This document shows, one piece after another, positions 59,529-64,000 of a DNA stretch of 64,000 nucleotides. This DNA comes from JAKAGZ01 sp964412105 (GTDB lineage: Bacteria > Bacteroidota > Ignavibacteria > Ignavibacteriales > Ignavibacteriaceae), in the NCBI GenBank assembly GCA_964412105.1, contig CAYPNM010000008.1:1-64000 (forward strand), in the 5' to 3' direction. The notes beneath the pieces were generated by a model. It saw nothing but the letters and a program-made list of their open reading frames with translations, had not been told where the DNA came from and ran no database searches. The position numbers were made by a program, and so were the translations under genes. Position 1 is the stretch's first letter. Each line of letters starts with the position of its first letter.

Positions 59529-61403
59529 ATGGCAAACTTTAAAACAGAAGAAGTCAATACCGACTTGTTGATTGTCGGTGGTGGTATGGCTGCTTGTGGC
59601 GCAGCAGTAGAAGCAGCACACTGGGCAAAAAAACATAATCTCAAAGTTACCCTCGTAGATAAAGCAGCAGTTGATAGAAGCGGAGCTGTGGCTATGGGGC
59701 TTTCGGCTATTAACCAGTATGTTGGTATTAAAGATGGCGAAAACACTGTTGAAGATTATGTTCGTTATGTTAAAAATGATTTGATGGGCATTACACGTGA
59801 AGATTTAGTATACAACATTGCTCGTCATGTCGATTCTACGGTTCATTTATTTGAAAAGTGGGGACTTCCGATCTGGAAGGACAGCGAAGGCAAATATGTT
59901 CATGAAGGAAGATGGCAGTTAATGATTAACGGTGAATCTTATAAAGTTGTTGTTGCCGAAGCTACAAAGAACGCAATTGGTTCTGAAAATATTTATGAAA
60001 GAGTATTTATAGTTGGTCCAATAATGGACGGAGATGTTTGCGTTGGCGCCGTTGGATTCAGCGTTCGTGAAGAAAAATTCTATGTATTTAAAGCAAAAGC
60101 AGTTCTCGTAGCAATGGGCGGAGCAGTTCACGTATTCAAGCCACGTTCATCAGGTGAAGGACTTGGCCGCGCATGGTACCCGCCATGGAATTCTGGTTCA
60201 AGCGCATACTTTACTCTTAAAGCAGGTGCTGAAATGACTTGCCAGGAGGTTCGCTTTATTCCTGTAAGATTTAAAGATGCATATGGTCCTGTAGGTGCTT
60301 GGTTCCTGTTATTTAAATCCCAGGCTACTAATGGGCTCGATCAAAATTATATGGTTGAAAATAAGAATGAGCTCGAAAAATGGGTTCCTTATGGTAAAGT
60401 AAAACCTGTTCCTGCAAATCTTCGTAACTGGTTAATGATGATAGATGTAATGGACGGTAAGGGCCCAATCTATATGAAGACAGAAGAGGCAATAAAGAAA
60501 ATTGCATCTGAAGCTGGAGATGAAAAAGCAGCTAAGAAAAAACTGAAAGAACTTGAAGCAGAGGCTTGGGAGGATTTTCTTGATATGACAATTTCTCAGG
60601 CAATTCTTTGGGCAGGAACTAATACTGCTCCTGAAGAAACTCCTTCTGAAATTGCTGCTGCTGAACCATACTTTATCGGTTCACATTCAGGCGCTTCAGG
60701 TGCTTGGGTAAGCGGACCACAAGATATAGCCCCGAAAGACTATTATTGGGGATATCCTAATATGTCAACAGTAAAAGGTATTTTCTGTGCTGGTGATGCT
60801 TCCGGCGCTTCAAGTCATAAATTCTCGTCAGGTTCTTGTACTGAAGGACGTATTGCAGCAAAGGCTGCAATAGATTATATAGTTGATAATCCGAATTCAA
60901 CTAAATATAATCAGGACGAAATTGATGCGATGAAAGCAGAAATATTGAAGCCTCTTGAGCTCTATGATGAGTTTAGCAAAGGTTCCAGTGATCCTGATGT
61001 TAATCCAAATTATATAAAGCCAAAAATGTTTATGTTCAGGCTCCAAAAAATTATGGATGAATATGCTGGTGGTGTATCTTCACAATTCAAAACCAGTAAG
61101 AAACTTCTTGAGAAAGGTCTTAATCTTCTTGAATATCTTAAAGAGGATTCCAAGAAACTGGCAGCAGGCGACCTGCATGAATTAATGAGATGCTGGGAAA
61201 ATGTTCATAGGATGTGGCAGGCGGAAGCTCACGTCAGAGCTATCCTATTCCGTGAAGAAACCAGATGGCCAGGGTACTATTTCCGCTCTGATAAACCGGA
61301 TATGGACGAGAAGGACTGGAAAGTATTCGTTAATATGAAATGGGATCCCAAGAGTGACAAATGGGATGTCTTTTCGAGGCCGATAATTTCAATAGTTAAT
61401 TAG
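59529..61403 (+). CDS. aprA: APS reductase alpha subunit
   Basis: AprA (624 aa) is the FAD subunit that reduces APS to sulfite and AMP. The FAD-binding segment is DLLIVGGGMAACGAAVEAAHWA (from residue about 10), with VDRSGAVAMGLSAINQY. Substrate-region blocks include EVRFIPVRFKDAYGPVGAWF and FIGSHSGASGAWVSGP, followed by GIFCAGDASGASSHKFSSGSCTEGR. Length is slightly below typical (about 650). Paired with aprB and sat, the assignment is secure. The gene ends 54 nt before an intrinsic terminator. Confidence 0.96.
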   Translation: MANFKTEEVNTDLLIVGGGMAACGAAVEAAHWAKKHNLKVTLVDKAAVDRSGAVAMGLSAINQYVGIKDGENTVEDYVRYVKNDLMGITREDLVYNIARHVDSTVHLFEKWGLPIWKDSEGKYVHEGRWQLMINGESYKVVVAEATKNAIGSENIYERVFIVGPIMDGDVCVGAVGFSVREEKFYVFKAKAVLVAMGGAVHVFKPRSSGEGLGRAWYPPWNSGSSAYFTLKAGAEMTCQEVRFIPVRFKDAYGPVGAWFLLFKSQATNGLDQNYMVENKNELEKWVPYGKVKPVPANLRNWLMMIDVMDGKGPIYMKTEEAIKKIASEAGDEKAAKKKLKELEAEAWEDFLDMTISQAILWAGTNTAPEETPSEIAAAEPYFIGSHSGASGAWVSGPQDIAPKDYYWGYPNMSTVKGIFCAGDASGASSHKFSSGSCTEGRIAAKAAIDYIVDNPNSTKYNQDEIDAMKAEILKPLELYDEFSKGSSDPDVNPNYIKPKMFMFRLQKIMDEYAGGVSSQFKTSKKLLEKGLNLLEYLKEDSKKLAAGDLHELMRCWENVHRMWQAEAHVRAILFREETRWPGYYFRSDKPDMDEKDWKVFVNMKWDPKSDKWDVFSRPIISIVN

Positions 61404-61457
61404 CTTTATCTTAGCTAGGAATAGGGGGATTATCTTTTGAATAAAGCTAAAAAACAG

Positions 61458-61492
61458 AAGGGAATCCCTTTAAGAGTGGGATTCCCTTTTTT
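61458..61492 (+). terminator. Intrinsic terminator after aprA
   Basis: AAGGGAATCCC (61458-61468) and GGGATTCCCTT (61478-61488) form an 11-bp perfect stem with a 9-nt loop, running into a T6 tract (61487-61492). It separates sat-aprBA from the small Cys-rich genes and qmoC. Confidence 0.9.
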
Positions 61493-61526
61493 ATTGGCGA
61501 CTCTTTAAATATTATAAACTAATAAA

Positions 61527-61802
61527 ATGCTGAAACTTATGGGAAAAAGAATTTATAAGTGTCCTCACTGCAACCAGGAATTAAAAAAGTGGCAATGCCC
61601 GCCGGAATCCTCTTGGGGAGTTGAATATATGTATGTCTGTTTTAATGATGAATGTTCGTATTTCGTAAATGGCTGGGAATGGATGAAGGATAAATTCAAT
61701 CAAAAAGTTTCATACAGGTATAGATACAATTCCATTACAGGGCAGTCAGGACCATTACCGGTCTGGTCAAAAGAGGCACTAAGAGATTATATTATTGAAT
61801 GA
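61527..61802 (+). CDS. Small zinc-ribbon protein associated with sulfate-reduction genes
   Basis: A 91-residue protein with a zinc-binding CxxC pair (YKCPHCNQELKKWQ) and a second pair (YVCFNDECSYF). The rest is aromatic, including the signature-like WEWMKDKFNQKVSYRYRYN and PLPVWSKEALRDYI. I recall near-identical layouts as small conserved proteins in sulfate-reducing Deltaproteobacteria (Ogr/Delta-like zinc-finger annotations), but cannot confirm this here. It follows the aprA terminator and precedes the YkgJ-like gene and qmoC. No function is known; an assembly or regulatory role for the sulfate pathway is conceivable. Confidence 0.65.
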   Translation: MLKLMGKRIYKCPHCNQELKKWQCPPESSWGVEYMYVCFNDECSYFVNGWEWMKDKFNQKVSYRYRYNSITGQSGPLPVWSKEALRDYIIE

Positions 61803-61855
61803 GAAAATAATTCTTATTTGAAAAGTTTTAGCGGACAATACAAAAGGCAGGAATT

Positions 61856-62635
61856 ATGGAAGCAATTAGAAAATTAAAAGAAACAATACTAAATGAATAC
61901 CCCAAACTCAACAAAAAAAGCGAATTCTGTTTCAATTGTCATAAAAATATAAGTTGTTTTAATAAATGTTGTACAGACGTCAACATTTTTCTAACTCCTT
62001 ATGATATCATCCGGTTGAAGAACAGACTGAAAATTTCTTCTCAGGAGTTTCTGGATAAATATACATTACTTCCTATTGACGATAAACAAAAACATCCTGT
62101 GGTGATGCTGAAAATGAATGAAAATGAAGAAAAGTCCTGTCCTTTTGTCGGCAATGATGGTTGCTCTGTTTATGAGGACAGACCATGGTCCTGTAGGATG
62201 TTTCCATTGGGCGTGGCTTCCCCAAAAGATAAAACTATTTCTGGAGACAAAGAGTTTTATTTTATTCTTGAGGAACCGGTTTGTCAGGGCTATAATGAAA
62301 ATAAAGAATGGACTGTTGAAGAATGGATGCAGGATCAGAAAGTGGACGAATATGTCCAAATGGGAGAATTATTTAAAGAGGTTTCTCTTCATGATTATCT
62401 ACAAAAAGGTAAACAGCTTGAGCCTGCAAAACAAGAAATGTTCTATACGGTTTGTTATAATATCGATAAGTTCAGAGAATTTGTTTTTAAAAGCACTCTC
62501 TTAGAAAGATTTGAAGTTGATAAGGAAACCGTAAAAAAAATTAAGAAGGATGACTCGGAATTACTAAAATTTGGTCTTAATTGGCTAAAGTTTAGTCTGT
62601 ACGGAGAAAAAACGATGAAAATTAAAAAGCAATAA
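61856..62635 (+). CDS. YkgJ-family cysteine-cluster protein
   Basis: This 259-residue protein has the YkgJ/CxxCxxxxCC pattern: FCFNCHKNISCFNKCC near residues 23-38, then CPFVGNDGCSVYEDRPWSCRMFPLG near residues 90-120. These cysteines probably bind a metal or an iron-sulfur cluster. The C-terminal half is helical and charged. It is placed 53 nt after the zinc-ribbon gene and 19 nt before qmoC, so it may help mature or assemble the Qmo/Apr proteins; this is inference. The family has no firmly established biochemical function. Confidence 0.8.
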   Translation: MEAIRKLKETILNEYPKLNKKSEFCFNCHKNISCFNKCCTDVNIFLTPYDIIRLKNRLKISSQEFLDKYTLLPIDDKQKHPVVMLKMNENEEKSCPFVGNDGCSVYEDRPWSCRMFPLGVASPKDKTISGDKEFYFILEEPVCQGYNENKEWTVEEWMQDQKVDEYVQMGELFKEVSLHDYLQKGKQLEPAKQEMFYTVCYNIDKFREFVFKSTLLERFEVDKETVKKIKKDDSELLKFGLNWLKFSLYGEKTMKIKKQ

Positions 62636-62654
62636 TTATAATACGGACTGTCCC

Positions 62655-63818
62655 ATGAACGATAGAAATTTAATAAAACCGGACACACAATTTATTAATT
62701 ACATTAAGGAGAATGGAGGCGACACACTTAAAAAATGCTTTCAGTGTGCCTCGTGTTCTGTTGTTTGTTCGTTAAGCCCGCAGGATAATTCATTTCCGCG
62801 AAAAGAAATGATTTCAGCGAGCTGGGGGCAAAAAGATAAACTGCTATCTGATCCTGACATCTGGCTATGTCATGGATGCACTGATTGTAACACATATTGT
62901 CCGAGGGGTGCTAAACCTGCGGATGTTTTAGGTGCTATACGTTCATACGTAACCGAGTTTTTTGCGTTTCCAAAATTTATGGGAACAGCCTTAAAAAAAC
63001 CGAAATTTCTAATACCTTTGCTTTTAGTTCCTTTCATAATATTATTTGCGATATTATACATTAATTTAGGTGGGGACTTTTCTCAACTTAAGAGTGGCGA
63101 TATAATTTTCGCAAGGTTCTTTCCTCATGGTATCCTGGAAGCTTTTTTTATTGGAGGTAATGTACTCATTTTTGCTTTTGCCGGAATTGGATTATATAGA
63201 TACTGGCAAAATCTGAATTCATTTGTTGTCAATAATAAAAAGAAAAGTTTTATCAGTGTCTTAATAAAAACTGTTTCAGAAATATTAACGCATAAAAATT
63301 TTAATGAATGCTCTACTAATTCAACCAGATTTTGGGGACATTTATTAATTTTTTACGGTTTCATCGGTGCAATGGCGACAGCGGGTCTGGCTCTTGGTGC
63401 GGATATTTTCTTTAATTTTCAGGCCCCGATACCACTATTTAATCCGATTAAAATTTTAGGCAATCTAAGCGGGTTGTTACTATTAATTGGCAGCACCCTA
63501 GTTATTATTAAGAGGATGCGCACAAAAGATAACTTAGGGAGCAATACATATAGTGATTGGATTCTAGTTCTAGCTGTGTTTGGAGTTGCACTTACAGGTT
63601 TATTAACGGAAGCGATGAGATTAACGGCAACACCATTTATAGCTTACAATACTTATTATCTTCATCTTGTATTAATATTTTTCCTCCTTTGGTATGCGCC
63701 ATATTCCAAACTGGCTCATATGTTTTACAGAACATTGGCATTGGTTTATTTAAGGATGAATAGCAGAGATAAAAAGCCTGAAGTATTTAGCTCTGTAAAA
63801 ATTGGTGCTGCGTTTTAA
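62655..63818 (+). CDS. qmoC: QmoC, HdrC-haem b membrane subunit of Qmo
   Basis: QmoC (387 aa) joins an HdrC-like cytoplasmic ferredoxin domain to a HdrE/NarI-like membrane domain. The ferredoxin motifs are C28, C31, C34, C38 (CFQCASCSVVC) and C72, C75, C78, C82 (CHGCTDCNTYC). The membrane part (about residues 115-370) has about six TM segments, with His residues in RFWGHLLIFYGFIG and YYLHLVLIFFLLWYAPYSKLAH as likely haem-b ligands. It oxidises menaquinol and feeds QmoAB. It is separated from qmoAB by sat-aprBA and two small genes, unlike the usual qmoABC run. Confidence 0.93.
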   Translation: MNDRNLIKPDTQFINYIKENGGDTLKKCFQCASCSVVCSLSPQDNSFPRKEMISASWGQKDKLLSDPDIWLCHGCTDCNTYCPRGAKPADVLGAIRSYVTEFFAFPKFMGTALKKPKFLIPLLLVPFIILFAILYINLGGDFSQLKSGDIIFARFFPHGILEAFFIGGNVLIFAFAGIGLYRYWQNLNSFVVNNKKKSFISVLIKTVSEILTHKNFNECSTNSTRFWGHLLIFYGFIGAMATAGLALGADIFFNFQAPIPLFNPIKILGNLSGLLLLIGSTLVIIKRMRTKDNLGSNTYSDWILVLAVFGVALTGLLTEAMRLTATPFIAYNTYYLHLVLIFFLLWYAPYSKLAHMFYRTLALVYLRMNSRDKKPEVFSSVKIGAAF

Positions 63819-63849
63819 TTAGGAATAGCAATAAGTTTTCTTTTTCGCT

Positions 63850-64000
63850 TTATTGGCTGTCGTTTTCAGTAAACTTCAATACAGGAGCCGAATCTCCACT
63901 TAAAAACGCATCTACAAATTTTTGAATATTTTCATCATTGGTCAAAGTAACATCTACATTTCTTACAGCACCCATGAGCCTTCCAATTTCTGATAGCAGA
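63850..64000 (-). CDS. C-terminal end of an unidentified protein, cut by the window
   Basis: An open minus-strand frame enters from the right edge and stops with TAA at 63852-63850. About 49 codons are visible, reading RLMGAVRNVDVTLTNDENIQ and ending in LKFTENDSQ. Its stop lies 31 nt past the qmoC stop, so the two genes converge. Composition is protein-like (regular Asp/Asn/Val pattern). I do not recognise the family from this short piece. Confidence 0.55.
   Translation of the reverse strand, partial: LLSEIGRLMGAVRNVDVTLTNDENIQKFVDAFLSGDSAPVLKFTENDSQ

Overview
The window looks like an AT-rich chromosome segment from the Bacteroidota/Chlorobiota/Ignavibacteriota group. The support is a protein with a type IX secretion (T9SS) C-terminal sorting domain, a PorV/PorQ-family outer-membrane protein, a CarboxypepD_reg-type TonB-dependent receptor, and a glutamyl-tRNA reductase whose nucleotide loop reads GVNQNT, which I recall as close to Bacteroidota forms. 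The right half carries an essentially complete dissimilatory sulfate-reduction gene set, which is uncommon in that group. An Ignavibacteria- or Kapabacteria-like sulfate reducer is my best inference; no rRNA or other taxonomic marker is present to prove it.

Left region (1-11.7 kb, minus strand). The 3'-truncated end of a DNA methyltransferase gene lies at the edge. Next comes an 11-gene tight operon read leftwards: sugar-phosphate nucleotidyltransferase, Mla-type ABC lipid transporter (MlaE, MlaF, MlaD), ATP-grasp ligase, class-III aminotransferase, CDP-alcohol phosphatidyltransferase, Gfo/Idh/MocA oxidoreductase, flippase-like membrane protein, HAD phosphatase and myo-inositol-3-phosphate synthase, ending at an intrinsic terminator. 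I read it as synthesis, modification and trafficking of an inositol-based, possibly amino-inositol, phospholipid.

Middle region (11.7-28.2 kb). A 1.2-kb gene-poor stretch holds an 11-bp tandem repeat. It is followed by a surface module (lipoprotein, TonB-dependent receptor, large T9SS-secreted protein, PorV-like protein), a second copy of the repeat abutting a 100-N assembly gap, and housekeeping-type genes: DUF4139 protein, rhomboid protease, PLP decarboxylase and ADP-forming acyl-CoA synthetase.

Right region (28.5-63.8 kb, plus strand). First comes an Hmc/DsrMKJOP-like transmembrane redox complex in which the NrfD subunit is fused to a hexahaem cytochrome. Next are a degenerate receiver protein, a K+-dependent membrane pyrophosphatase and a transposase-like protein that appears to have lost a catalytic Asp. 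Then follow dsrA-dsrB-dsrD-dsrN, a ferritin-like protein, dsrL, dsrC, an RsbRD-like protein, dsrM-K-J-O-P, an FAD/rhodanese protein, hemA, a cytidylate-kinase-like/BON protein, qmoA-qmoB, sat, aprB-aprA, two small Cys-rich proteins and qmoC.

Together these give sulfate + ATP -> APS (Sat; PPi removed by HppA), APS -> sulfite (AprBA with electrons from quinol through QmoABC), and sulfite -> DsrC trisulfide -> sulfide (DsrAB, DsrD, DsrC, DsrMKJOP). HemA and DsrN fit sirohaem supply. dsrD and qmo, with no dsrEFH, point to the reductive direction. DsrL adds an NAD(P)H connection. No sulfate transporter is visible. A 5'-truncated unidentified gene occupies the right edge on the minus strand.
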